DNA from: Neptunicella plasticusilytica
GTDB taxonomy: Bacteria; Pseudomonadota; Gammaproteobacteria; Enterobacterales; Alteromonadaceae
DNA length: 64,000 bases
Direction: 5' to 3'
Assembly (NCBI RefSeq): GCF_047922965.1
Contig: NZ_CP150481.1
Coordinates: forward strand, 3,534,001-3,598,000
Below the pieces are notes generated by a model, which did not search any database, had not been told where the DNA came from, and saw only the letters and a list, made by a program, of their open reading frames with translations. Below, one piece after another: positions 17,743 through 27,502 of the stretch (position 1 is the first letter of the stretch; the number at the start of each line of letters is the position of its first letter). The translations under genes and the position numbers were made by a program.

Positions 17743-17756
17743 CCGACGCGATCCAG

Positions 17757-19364
17757 CTACTTACCACTGTATAATTTCTGTACATATAAATTACTAACAC
17801 CATGCCAATCAAATCGCTGTGCTTTGGCGGTGCGTTTGATTTTCTGCCATTGTGGTGTGGGACGGCATTGCAGAGCATGCTGCAGCATGACTAACAGGTT
17901 GTCAGCTTGCTCGGTCAAGTCTTTACCGCCAAATACAAAGCCGCTTTCGCCCTGCTTCACCGTGTCTTTCAAACCGCCAACACCATGTACAAGGCAAGGT
18001 TGCCCCTCACGCATTGCCAACATTTGGCTAATACCACAAGGTTCAAAGGAGCTGGCCATCAAAAAAAGATCGCCATAACGATATAAATATTGGGGTAGAT
18101 CGTCATGATAGCCATGCAAAAACAGAAAATTACTATAGCGGGAGGCAACTTCCCGAAATTCCGCAGCAATATGTTCATCACCACTACCGAGAAAGATAAA
18201 CAGCGCATTAGTTGCATAAGCGGCCAATTGCTCGAGTATTTTTTCCAGCACTGTTTTGCCATCGGCTTGTCGTTGTCGCAGGATCAGGACTTTCTGATCG
18301 GTTAAACGCCCCACCGAAGTGAGCAAAAGCTCACTTTCAGTTATCCCCTGACGACGTAATCTGTTAATCCGGCTCAACGCAATCATATCTACCGCCATGA
18401 CCTGCGTATGCTTGCCCAACCAGGCAATCAAGGCTGTTTCGGCTTTATCCAATACCAGCGACAGTGGATTAGCAACTTTTTTGGGGGCCGTTTCAGGGTA
18501 TTCACAGCCGTTTAATATACCGACCAGATTACCGGTGTCGTGTTTGTCGCGTAAATCCTTTTCCAGTCCCTCACCACCAAAAAAACCGTTTTCAGGGTTT
18601 GAAGGCAATAACACTTCCCTGGCGTAGCTGGGGGAAACCAGGTGCACCTTGTCACTCAACACAATCCCGGCTCGCATCGGGTTAATGCAAAAAGGGTAGC
18701 GCGGATCTGTCACCTGACTGAGTTGCGCTTCTGACATACTGCTAAAAACTTCCGGATACCAGGCAGCCAGCGATGACGCTTCATGACTTAACGGCCTTAT
18801 TCCCTGCAGAGCCAAATTATGCACGGTAAAAACGCATTTTAACTTTTGCAATGCCTTGAAACGAACATCAAAGGCGCGGAGTAACGCAAACAATCCGGTG
18901 TGCCAGTCATGTAAATGCAAGATTTCTGGAGCGGGAATAATATTATCTAGCAGCGCGCATGCTACGCTGATATTAAACAACGCAAATTTGCTAGCATCTT
19001 CGGCGAAGGGACGTTCCGTGCTGCCTTGGTTATATATCGCACCGTCATGACCGGCAAACAATCCATGTTCGAACAGATAAATACTGGCCTGCGGTTGAAC
19101 TGGATGGGGTAATCGATACAGATCAACCCGCTCCTTACGTCCCGCAAACGGGACGCTGATTTGTGCGAATTGTTCCGCGCCGTTCTGACTCGACAATCTG
19201 CCGTAGCCCGGCATTGCGACATCAGCAATAACGTTCCTGGCTATCAAGGCATGCGGCAAATCACCTATAACATCTGCGATGCCTCCAACTTTTGCTCCTT
19301 TGATTGCGGCGTTTTCGGTCGCCAGCATTAATACCCGTTTAAATTCTGCTTGTCTGTTACTCAT
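17757..19364 (-). CDS. glgA: Glycogen synthase (ADP-glucose, GT5)
   Basis: 535 residues, slightly longer than E. coli GlgA (477). The N-terminal GT5 domain carries the ADP-glucose-binding KVGGIADVIGDLP at residues 25-37 (consensus KxGGL). The catalytic C-terminal half includes GRLTDQKV, SSFEPCGISQMLAM and GGLKDTV. It transfers glucose from ADP-glucose to the non-reducing end of glycogen. The start overlaps the end of glgC by eight bases (ATGAGTAA), so the two are coupled. Last gene of the glycogen operon; no terminator is visible after it. Confidence 0.97.
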   Translation of the reverse strand: MSNRQAEFKRVLMLATENAAIKGAKVGGIADVIGDLPHALIARNVIADVAMPGYGRLSSQNGAEQFAQISVPFAGRKERVDLYRLPHPVQPQASIYLFEHGLFAGHDGAIYNQGSTERPFAEDASKFALFNISVACALLDNIIPAPEILHLHDWHTGLFALLRAFDVRFKALQKLKCVFTVHNLALQGIRPLSHEASSLAAWYPEVFSSMSEAQLSQVTDPRYPFCINPMRAGIVLSDKVHLVSPSYAREVLLPSNPENGFFGGEGLEKDLRDKHDTGNLVGILNGCEYPETAPKKVANPLSLVLDKAETALIAWLGKHTQVMAVDMIALSRINRLRRQGITESELLLTSVGRLTDQKVLILRQRQADGKTVLEKILEQLAAYATNALFIFLGSGDEHIAAEFREVASRYSNFLFLHGYHDDLPQYLYRYGDLFLMASSFEPCGISQMLAMREGQPCLVHGVGGLKDTVKQGESGFVFGGKDLTEQADNLLVMLQHALQCRPTPQWQKIKRTAKAQRFDWHGVSNLYVQKLYSGK

Positions 19365-20625
19365 AACCTACCGGTAATCCCAACATCTCTCTGGTGACGA
19401 CCACCACGCCATTTTCAGAAACTCTAAACCCCTTGGCCCGATCCTGATCGTGGTTAAAGCCAATTTCCATTCCTTCCGGAATAATACAACCTCGATCGAT
19501 AATAGCCTTTTTAATTCTGCAATTGCGTAAAATCACAACATCCGGTAGCACCACGGAATCTTCCAGCAACGAATAGGAACACACCTCAACATTATTGAAC
19601 AGCAAGCTGTGCCGCACTGTGGCACCTGAAATAATACAACCTCCCGATACAATTGAATCTACCGCCATTCCCCGTCTGTCATCATCATCAAACACAAATT
19701 TGGCCGGAGGGGTTTGTTCCTGAAAAGTCCAGATAGGCCATTTGGCGTCATACAGGTTGAGTGCCGGTGTGGGAGAAAGCAACTCCATATTCGCCAACCA
19801 GAATGAGTCAAGGGTACCCACATCACGCCAATAAGCTTTGTCATCATTAAATGCACTGGTAAAAGGAAAGGCAAAAACATTATGCTCTTTAATAATGGAA
19901 GGTATTATGTCTTTGCCAAAGTCCCGATCCGAACCTTCTTTACTGGCGTCTTTTTTCAGTTGTTCAAATAAAAATTCGGTGTTAAATACATAATTTCCCA
20001 TTGATGCCAGACAGAATCCGTCTTTGCCCGGAACCGCTTTAGGAAACAACGGTTTTTCTTCAAAGCCAAGAATACGATTAGTTTCGTCCACTTCCATCAC
20101 ACCAAAAGCACCGGCGGCTTCCTGCAAGGGCACTTCCAGACAGGATACCGTCATATCAGCGCCGGACTCGGCATGTGCAGCCAGTAACCCGGCATAATCC
20201 ATCCGGTACACATGATCACCGGACAGTACCATCACATATTTGGGTAATTCGTGACGGATAATATCGATATTCTGAAACACTGCATCTGCTGTGCCTTGAT
20301 ACCAGTTATCCGAATAGCGCTGGGAAGCTGGTAACACTTCTACCGATTCGCCCAATTCTTTCTTGAAATGTCCCCAGCCGCGCATCACATGACGGATAAG
20401 TGAATGCGATTTATACTGCGTCACTACCCCAACTCGTCTTATTCCGGAATTAATACAGTTCGATAACGGGAAATCAATAATCCGGAACTTGCCACCAAAA
20501 TACAACGCGGGTTTGGCCCGCCATTCTGTCAGTTCATATAATCGAGTACCTTTGCCTCCGGCCAAAATAAGCGCATAGGTATCTCGGGTCAGATTACTGA
20601 TATAACGGGGACTGGATTTAGACAT
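19357..20625 (-). CDS. glgC: Glucose-1-phosphate adenylyltransferase (ADP-glucose pyrophosphorylase)
   Basis: 422 residues, as in E. coli (431). The nucleotide-binding loop LAGGKGTRL is at residues 21-29, followed by AKPALYFGGKFRIIDFPLSNC and the substrate motif GTADAVFQN. The C-terminal left-handed beta-helix carries allosteric sites. It makes ADP-glucose for glgA and is the committed and usually regulated step of glycogen synthesis. AGGAG lies nine bases before the ATG. It is separated from glgP by 57 bases, the widest gap in the operon, which may hold a separate regulatory site, although none was recognised. Confidence 0.97.
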   Translation of the reverse strand: MSKSSPRYISNLTRDTYALILAGGKGTRLYELTEWRAKPALYFGGKFRIIDFPLSNCINSGIRRVGVVTQYKSHSLIRHVMRGWGHFKKELGESVEVLPASQRYSDNWYQGTADAVFQNIDIIRHELPKYVMVLSGDHVYRMDYAGLLAAHAESGADMTVSCLEVPLQEAAGAFGVMEVDETNRILGFEEKPLFPKAVPGKDGFCLASMGNYVFNTEFLFEQLKKDASKEGSDRDFGKDIIPSIIKEHNVFAFPFTSAFNDDKAYWRDVGTLDSFWLANMELLSPTPALNLYDAKWPIWTFQEQTPPAKFVFDDDDRRGMAVDSIVSGGCIISGATVRHSLLFNNVEVCSYSLLEDSVVLPDVVILRNCRIKKAIIDRGCIIPEGMEIGFNHDQDRAKGFRVSENGVVVVTREMLGLPVGYE

Positions 20626-20682
20626 AAATTGACACTCCTGTGTAGCAAAGACGAATTAACCAGATTTCAACGAGGGCGAACA

Positions 20683-23154
20683 TTACACTCTCCATATTTC
20701 ATCACGATAACCGGCGATGGTGACGTCACTGGAGAAACGCCCACTGGCAGCGGTATTTCGAATGCTCATCTGGGTCCAGTATTTCTGATCCTGATAAGCT
20801 AAGCCTACTTTTTGCTGTACCGCACAATAATCATCAAAATCTGCCGCTGTCATCCACTGGTCATACGGGCTTAAAATGGCATTGATGATATGTTCGAAGA
20901 TACCTGGCTCAATCAAGTTAAAATGGCCACTGGTCAACAACTCCATCACGGCAGAAAGCGCCGGTGAAGCACTGACAATATCTGCAGGCCGATAATTCTG
21001 CCGGGTCTGTGCAACCTGCTCGGCATTCAGTCCAAACAGAAAGAAATTATCCTCACCGACTTCCTCAAGCATTTCAATATTGGCACCGTCCAAGGTACCT
21101 ATGGTCAAGGCGCCATTCATCATAAATTTCATATTGCCAGTACCCGAGGCTTCTTTACCTGCGGTGGAAATTTGTTCGGACAAGTCAGTACCGGGACAAA
21201 TCTTTTCCATCGCGCTCACGTTGTAGTTGGGCAAAAATGCAAAACGCAAGAAAGGTCTGACTAGCGGATCAGAATTCACCATATGGGCAACATTATTAGC
21301 CAGTTTGATGATCGTTTTAGCCATCGCATAACCTGGAGCAGCCTTACCCCCTATCAGTACACAACGTGGCACCATATTTTGGGTATCACCTTGCAGAATC
21401 CGGTGATAGAGATGGATAACATGTAAAATGTTCAATAACTGACGTTTATATTCGTGGATCCGTTTCACCTGTACGTCAAACATCATCGCCGGATCAAAAT
21501 CGACGCCGCACTGCTGTTTGACCATAGCGGCCAATTCCTGTTTATTCGCCTGTTTAACCTCTTGCCATTGTTTAACGAATGTCTTGTTATCGACACAACC
21601 CTCAATCTTTCTGAGTTGACTTAAATCCGTTACCCATCCCTCACCCAACTGCTTGGTTAACAATGCAGACAAGCGGGGATTGCAGTAAGCTAACCATCGT
21701 CTAGGCGTAACGCCATTGGTTTTGTTGTTAAACTTCTCTGGCCATAGCTGGTAAAAATCTTTAAACAGGCCCGATTTGAGCAATTGAGTATGTAACCCCG
21801 CCACGCCATTGACCGAAAAGCTGGCAACAATGGCCAGATAGGCCATACGAATATGCGGATCGTGTCCTTCCTCAATAATCGACATTTCAGCCAATTTCTG
21901 ACTGTTTCCCGGCCACTGATGTGCCACCGCATCCATATAGCGGGCATTGATCTCGTAAATAATGTCCAGAATTCTGGGCAGCATATAGCTGAACATTCGA
22001 ACCGACCAACGTTCCAGCGCTTCAGGCAACAGGGTGTGATTGGTGTAAGCCATGGTGCTAGTAGTGATTGCCCAGGCTTCATCCCATTCCAGCAGATATT
22101 CATCAATCAGCAAACGCATCAGTTCAGGTACGGCAATACTAGGATGTGTGTCATTTAGCTGAATCGCGTTTTTAACCCCGAACTGGCTAAAATCGGTACC
22201 GAATTTCTTCACCCAGGTGCGCAATAAATCTTGTAAGCTGGCCGATGACAGAAAATATTGCTGACGCAAACGCAGCTCCTTGCCGTTTTCGCTCGAGTCA
22301 TTCGGATACAACACCATGGTAATCTGTTCTGCCAGATTCTTGCGCGCCACTGCTTCGGCATAATCACCCTGGTTAAATTCATCCAGGTCAAACTCGTCGG
22401 TCGCTTCAGACTTCCACAACCGTAATGTATTAACTCGCTGATTTTTATAACCGGGAATTGGCATATCGTAAGCCACTGCCAGTACATCATGCGTATCCAC
22501 CCAACAAACATGGCGTCTACCATTTCTATCCACGTAGGATTCAGTGCGACCAAAGAAAGGTACAGTAACATTATGCACCGGCACTCTGACTTCCCAGGGA
22601 TTACCGGAGCGCAACCATTTATCCGGACTTTCCTGTTGATAACCGTCGACGATTTTTTGTACAAACATGCCGTATTCGTAACGAATACCATAACCGGTAA
22701 CCGCCAGATCCATGCTGGCACAGCTATCCAGAAAACAGGCTGCAAGCCGTCCTAAACCGCCATTGCCTAAACCGGCGTCATGCTCCTGTTCCTGTACTTC
22801 TTCCAGTGTCACCGAATATTCCTTTAATGCTTGTCGACACTCGTCGCTTAAATCCAGACTGAGCAAGGCATTGCCCAAAGCCCTGCCCATCAAAAATTCC
22901 AGTGATAGATACGCCACCTGCTTCTTGTCGAACTGGGCATCCTGGCTACGGGTATCGCGCCAGGCCTCCAGCATCTGTTCTTTGACGCTTAGTGCCAAAG
23001 AATAAAATACTGCAGTAGACGCATCATCATCACGACTTAACCAGTAACGAATATGCCTTGAGAAAGCCATCCCCAAGCTGTCGCATGGCTCGCAATAGGC
23101 CGCGGCATTCTCGGCTAACTCTTTAGTGCTACTTTTGCTGACTTTGTTGGCCAT
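20683..23154 (-). CDS. glgP: Glycogen/maltodextrin phosphorylase (GT35)
   Basis: 823 residues from ATG at 23154. A GAGGAGT ribosome site at 23161-23167 lies six bases upstream, so the nine-codon longer reading from 23181 is rejected. The family signature EASGTGNMKFMMNGALTIGTLDGAN contains the lysine that holds pyridoxal phosphate. It splits alpha-1,4 bonds with phosphate to release glucose-1-phosphate. The gene overlaps the end of glgX by 26 bases, so translation is coupled. Proteins of this type act on glycogen and, with MalQ, on maltodextrins; the choice between GlgP and MalP rests on the glg context. Confidence 0.95.
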   Translation of the reverse strand: MANKVSKSSTKELAENAAAYCEPCDSLGMAFSRHIRYWLSRDDDASTAVFYSLALSVKEQMLEAWRDTRSQDAQFDKKQVAYLSLEFLMGRALGNALLSLDLSDECRQALKEYSVTLEEVQEQEHDAGLGNGGLGRLAACFLDSCASMDLAVTGYGIRYEYGMFVQKIVDGYQQESPDKWLRSGNPWEVRVPVHNVTVPFFGRTESYVDRNGRRHVCWVDTHDVLAVAYDMPIPGYKNQRVNTLRLWKSEATDEFDLDEFNQGDYAEAVARKNLAEQITMVLYPNDSSENGKELRLRQQYFLSSASLQDLLRTWVKKFGTDFSQFGVKNAIQLNDTHPSIAVPELMRLLIDEYLLEWDEAWAITTSTMAYTNHTLLPEALERWSVRMFSYMLPRILDIIYEINARYMDAVAHQWPGNSQKLAEMSIIEEGHDPHIRMAYLAIVASFSVNGVAGLHTQLLKSGLFKDFYQLWPEKFNNKTNGVTPRRWLAYCNPRLSALLTKQLGEGWVTDLSQLRKIEGCVDNKTFVKQWQEVKQANKQELAAMVKQQCGVDFDPAMMFDVQVKRIHEYKRQLLNILHVIHLYHRILQGDTQNMVPRCVLIGGKAAPGYAMAKTIIKLANNVAHMVNSDPLVRPFLRFAFLPNYNVSAMEKICPGTDLSEQISTAGKEASGTGNMKFMMNGALTIGTLDGANIEMLEEVGEDNFFLFGLNAEQVAQTRQNYRPADIVSASPALSAVMELLTSGHFNLIEPGIFEHIINAILSPYDQWMTAADFDDYCAVQQKVGLAYQDQKYWTQMSIRNTAASGRFSSDVTIAGYRDEIWRV

Positions 23155-25258
23155 TTTCCGACTCCTCACAAATATAGGCATGAAACAGCATCAGACTGCG
23201 ATCTTGAAGCTGGAAAGTTTGTGTTATTGAAAAATTATCATCTAAGGTTGAATTGTCCTGGGTGTGCAACAAGCATTGCCACTTAACCACCCCGGTCACA
23301 TCCGGAAATGTGAATGTTTGCGTCTGATCATCGGCATTTAGTGTCAGCAATAACGCTTGTTTACTGTTTGGTGTCTCTTGTCTACCTTCCAAATCTCCAA
23401 TCAGCATTAACGCCAAGGTCCGGGTTTGTCCTTCACTCCAAAGAGACTTACTCATTACTTCACCCTGACGACTAAACCAGAACAAGCCAGGATCCTGACG
23501 GTTTTCAGGCTGATGGATAAAATCCGTGTGACGTAACAGCGCAAAACGTTGACGTAACGCGATCAATTGGCGGGTAAACTCGAATAATGATGTGGCATCT
23601 TCGACCTGACTCCAGTCTCGCCAGCTCAGCGGATTATCCTGGCAATAGGCGTTATTGTTGCCTTGCTGGCTACTACCAATTTCGTCACCGGCCAGCAGCA
23701 TCGGCACACCTTGCGATAATATCAGGGTGGTCAGCAGGTTCTTGCGTTGTCGAATACGTACCGCCCGAATGGCAGGGTCTGTTGTCAGACCTTCCACACC
23801 ATAGTTATAACTGAAGTTTTCCTGATGACCGTCGCGACTATTTTCGCCATTCATTTCATTATGGCGTTCGTTAAAGCTGACCAGATCACGCAAGGTAAAA
23901 CCGTCATGGCTGGTAATAAAATTGATACTGGCAGCAGGACTGCGCCCGGAATGCTCAAAGTAGTCGCCGGAGCCGTGAAAACGGCGGGCGAACTCTGCCA
24001 ACATACCGCTATCCCCGCGCCAGAAACGGCGCATGGTATCCCGATAACGGTCATTCCATTCGCTCCACGCCACCGGGAAATTACCCAATTGATAGCCACC
24101 AGGCCCAATATCCCAGGGTTCGGCTATCAGTTTAACCTTGCACAATACCGGATCCTGGGCAATGGCATCGAGAAAGCCTGCACCCCGGTCAAATCCGTAG
24201 GACTCCCGTCCCAGACAACTGGCCAAATCGAAGCGGAATCCGTCCACCCCCATCACTTCCACCCAGTAACGTAATGAATCCATCACCAGTTGTAACACCC
24301 GAGGATGGGTGATATTTAGCGTGTTTCCGCACCCGGTATCGTTAATATAAAAACGCTGATCGTTGGGATGCAGCCGGTAATAGCTGGCATTATCGATACC
24401 GCGAAAACTGTAGGTAGGGCCCAGGTGATTCCCCTCGGCACTGTGGTTATAAACCACATCGAGTACTACCTCGATATCGGCGGCGTGTAAGGTATCGACC
24501 ATGTGTCGAAATTCGAAAATATCCTGACCGGATAAATACGCCGGATGCGGAGCAAAAAAGCCCAGACTATTGTATCCCCAATAGTTGGTCAGATTTTTGG
24601 CCTGTAAAAAAGGCTCATCAAAAAATGCCTGCACTGGCATCAATTCAACACAGTTGATCCCCAGGTTCTTGAGGTAACCAATCACCTGATCGTCCGCCAT
24701 GCCCGCAAAAGTTCCGCGGATGTCCTCGGACAGTGAAGGATGTTTAATGGTAAAGCCCTTTACGTGCATTTCGTAAATAATGCTGTCACTCAGTGGGCGA
24801 GACGGACAACGCTGCGAGCGGTTTTTGTCGCGTAAATCAACCACTTTACACTTGGGTAAACAGCCAGCATTGTCGCGCTTGTCAAAAGACAGGTCTTCTT
24901 CTTTGCTGGACGGGTCGTAACCGTAGTGGCGGTCATCCGGGACGAACTGGCCCACCAGTTGCCTGGCATAAGGATCGAGTAACAGCTTATTGGGATTAAA
25001 TCGATGACCCAAATGGGGTTGATAGGGTCCGTTTATCCGATAACCATAAAGTTGACCAGCTTGTATCCCTTCAACAAACCCATGCCAGATATGCTGGGTT
25101 TTATGAATCAGCGGATACTGGGCAATTTCCTGCTCGCCTTGTGGATCAAACAGGCACAACGTCACCCCTGTTGCATTGGCAGAGAACAGCGAAAAGTTCA
25201 CACCGCCGTCTTCAACCGTCCCACCCAATGGAAAAGGATAACCGCGCAATACAGACAT
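23129..25258 (-). CDS. glgX: Glycogen debranching enzyme (GH13, isoamylase type)
   Basis: 709 residues (E. coli GlgX 657). An N-terminal CBM48-like domain starts at RGYPFPLGGTVEDGGVNFSLF. GH13 motifs are DVVYNHSAEG, DGFRFDLAS (nucleophile Asp), AEPWD (acid Glu) and FITSHDGFTL. It hydrolyses alpha-1,6 branches of limit dextrin left by glycogen phosphorylase. A GGGAGGT ribosome site precedes the ATG, and only three bases separate it from the glgB stop. Confidence 0.96.
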   Translation of the reverse strand: MSVLRGYPFPLGGTVEDGGVNFSLFSANATGVTLCLFDPQGEQEIAQYPLIHKTQHIWHGFVEGIQAGQLYGYRINGPYQPHLGHRFNPNKLLLDPYARQLVGQFVPDDRHYGYDPSSKEEDLSFDKRDNAGCLPKCKVVDLRDKNRSQRCPSRPLSDSIIYEMHVKGFTIKHPSLSEDIRGTFAGMADDQVIGYLKNLGINCVELMPVQAFFDEPFLQAKNLTNYWGYNSLGFFAPHPAYLSGQDIFEFRHMVDTLHAADIEVVLDVVYNHSAEGNHLGPTYSFRGIDNASYYRLHPNDQRFYINDTGCGNTLNITHPRVLQLVMDSLRYWVEVMGVDGFRFDLASCLGRESYGFDRGAGFLDAIAQDPVLCKVKLIAEPWDIGPGGYQLGNFPVAWSEWNDRYRDTMRRFWRGDSGMLAEFARRFHGSGDYFEHSGRSPAASINFITSHDGFTLRDLVSFNERHNEMNGENSRDGHQENFSYNYGVEGLTTDPAIRAVRIRQRKNLLTTLILSQGVPMLLAGDEIGSSQQGNNNAYCQDNPLSWRDWSQVEDATSLFEFTRQLIALRQRFALLRHTDFIHQPENRQDPGLFWFSRQGEVMSKSLWSEGQTRTLALMLIGDLEGRQETPNSKQALLLTLNADDQTQTFTFPDVTGVVKWQCLLHTQDNSTLDDNFSITQTFQLQDRSLMLFHAYICEESENGQQSQQK

Positions 25259-25261
25259 AGG

Positions 25262-27502
25262 TTACCTCCCCTCCGCCAGGGCGGACTCTGGTAGCAATAC
25301 CACACAGCCAAGAGGAGGAACGGTTACCAGACAGCTAAACGGCATATTCTGGTAAGCTGTCGAACTCACATGCAGCTTGCCGCTATTGCCAACATTACTG
25401 CCACCGTAATACTCGCTGTCGCTATTGAGCACCTCCACATAATGCTGGTTATGTGGAACACCGATACGGAACTGCTGATGCACTTCAGGGGTCATGTTAA
25501 CCACAAAAATAGCATGTTGATCCCTGTTATTGGCGTAGCGGATAAAAACAAACACACTGAGGTCGGCGTTGTCACAATCCAGCCAGGCAAAACCGCCGGG
25601 GGAATGATCAGATTCAAATAGCGCCGGAAGACCAACATATAACAGGTTCAAATCCTTGATCCATTGCTGTACGCCCTGATGTGAACCGTACTGGAGCAGA
25701 TGCCAGTCGAGACTCCGGTCATGACACCATTCATCGCGCTGGGCAAATTCGTTGCCCATAAACAGTAATTTCTTGCCCGGATGCCCCCACATAAAGCCCA
25801 GATAGCAGCGCAACGTTGCAAACTTCTGCCAGTCGTCACCGGGGATCTTGTGCAGTAATGATCCCTTACCGTGCACCACTTCATCATGGCTTAAAGACAA
25901 AATAAACTGCTCGGTATAGCCATAAACCAGGCTGAAGGTTAATTCGTGATGATGATATCGACGGTGAATCGGATCCCGTTTCAAATAACTCAGACTGTCA
26001 TTCATCCAGCCCATATTCCATTTAAATCCGAAGCCCAAGCCATTATTATCCACCCGCCCGGTTACCCCCGGCCAGGCGGTAGATTCTTCCGCGACCATGC
26101 AAATGCCGGGATGACTCTGATACATTCTGCAGTTTAGATCTTTAAGAAAATCAATTGCCTGCAAGTTCTCCCTGCCACCATAAATATTGGGCAACCATTG
26201 ATCCGGCTGACGACTATAGTCCAGATATAACATCGACGACACGGCATCCAGCCGCAAACCGTCGAAATGAAATTCGCGCAACCAGTAGCAAGCGTTGCTG
26301 AGCAAAAAGCTGCGCACTTCACCGCGACCATAATTGTAGATGAGGGTGTTCCAGTCAGGATGGGTGCCTAAACGCGGATCGGCATGTTCATATAAGTGAG
26401 TTCCGTCAAACTGGGTGAGTCCGTGTGGATCGGTAGGAAAGTGGGCGGGCACCCAGTCAAGTAACACGGCAATATTGGCCTGATGACAGGCATCGATAAA
26501 TTGCTTTAATCCCCTCGTATCACCCAGACGGTAGGTGGGAGAGAACATCCCCACAGGCTGATATCCCCATGAACCGTCAAATGGATATTCACTGATGGGC
26601 ATCAGTTGCAGATGGGTGAAGCCCATTTCCAGCACATAAGGTAATAGTTGTTCAGTTAAATCCTGATAGTTCAGGTAGGCTTCGCCCTGCCATCCTTTAC
26701 GTCGCCAGGACGGCAAATGCACCTCATAAATAGACATAGGTTCAGCATGCCAATGACGGGACGCACGATCAGACAACCAGTGCTGATCCTGCCAGATATA
26801 ATCATCTTTATCCGGGATTAATGAGGCATTGTGCGGCGAGCATTGCATCCTTGTGGCGTAGGGATCGGCTTTTTGCAGATAATCGCCGGATTGGGTAACA
26901 ATCTCGAATTTATAATGCTGCCCCGCTTGCACATCAGGCAAAAAGATTTCCCAAACTCCGTTGGAGGGATGTAAGCGCATAATATGCCGGTTACCGTCCC
27001 AAAAATTAAAATCCCCCTTAACAGATACCCTTTTGGCATTAGGTGCCCAAACACAAAAATTAACCCCGCGGATGCCGTCATTCTCCCCCCAGTTGGCGCC
27101 TAAAAAACGATCTGCCTGCTGCTGCCGCCCTTCGCCAAACAGATATAAATCATCATCATTAAGTAGCGAGCTAAATTGATAGGGGTCAACTATTTCGACC
27201 TTGCCATGCGGATACTGAACGCTGAGTTTGTAACGAAAGCGTTTTACTCGACGTCCCATTTTTGCTGCGAACAAGCCCCGGGGATCAATACACTGCAAAC
27301 TGGCTACCTTGCGATTATCTTTATAATCAAGCACATCCACTTTAACTGCATCAGGCAGATAACAGCGTACTTGTAAAGACTTGTCCTGCATCTGGTGCAT
27401 CCCCAACAGGGCAAACACATCCACATATTCCCCACTAAACAGGGCATCCAGCTGGTGCAGATCGACGATCACCATTTGTTCTTTCGACATACTGTTATCC
27501 AT
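25262..27502 (-). CDS. glgB: 1,4-alpha-glucan branching enzyme (GH13)
   Basis: 746 residues from ATG at 27502 (E. coli 728). A GGATAAG ribosome site overlaps the malQ end, and the longer frame from 27604 lies inside malQ and is rejected. An N-terminal CBM48 pair (residues about 20-220) precedes the GH13 barrel with DWVPAHFPTD, DGLRLDAVSSMLYLDYS, EESTAWPGVT and LSHDEVVHGKGS. It makes alpha-1,6 branches in glycogen. The start overlaps the malQ stop by eight bases. Confidence 0.97.
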   Translation of the reverse strand: MDNSMSKEQMVIVDLHQLDALFSGEYVDVFALLGMHQMQDKSLQVRCYLPDAVKVDVLDYKDNRKVASLQCIDPRGLFAAKMGRRVKRFRYKLSVQYPHGKVEIVDPYQFSSLLNDDDLYLFGEGRQQQADRFLGANWGENDGIRGVNFCVWAPNAKRVSVKGDFNFWDGNRHIMRLHPSNGVWEIFLPDVQAGQHYKFEIVTQSGDYLQKADPYATRMQCSPHNASLIPDKDDYIWQDQHWLSDRASRHWHAEPMSIYEVHLPSWRRKGWQGEAYLNYQDLTEQLLPYVLEMGFTHLQLMPISEYPFDGSWGYQPVGMFSPTYRLGDTRGLKQFIDACHQANIAVLLDWVPAHFPTDPHGLTQFDGTHLYEHADPRLGTHPDWNTLIYNYGRGEVRSFLLSNACYWLREFHFDGLRLDAVSSMLYLDYSRQPDQWLPNIYGGRENLQAIDFLKDLNCRMYQSHPGICMVAEESTAWPGVTGRVDNNGLGFGFKWNMGWMNDSLSYLKRDPIHRRYHHHELTFSLVYGYTEQFILSLSHDEVVHGKGSLLHKIPGDDWQKFATLRCYLGFMWGHPGKKLLFMGNEFAQRDEWCHDRSLDWHLLQYGSHQGVQQWIKDLNLLYVGLPALFESDHSPGGFAWLDCDNADLSVFVFIRYANNRDQHAIFVVNMTPEVHQQFRIGVPHNQHYVEVLNSDSEYYGGSNVGNSGKLHVSSTAYQNMPFSCLVTVPPLGCVVLLPESALAEGR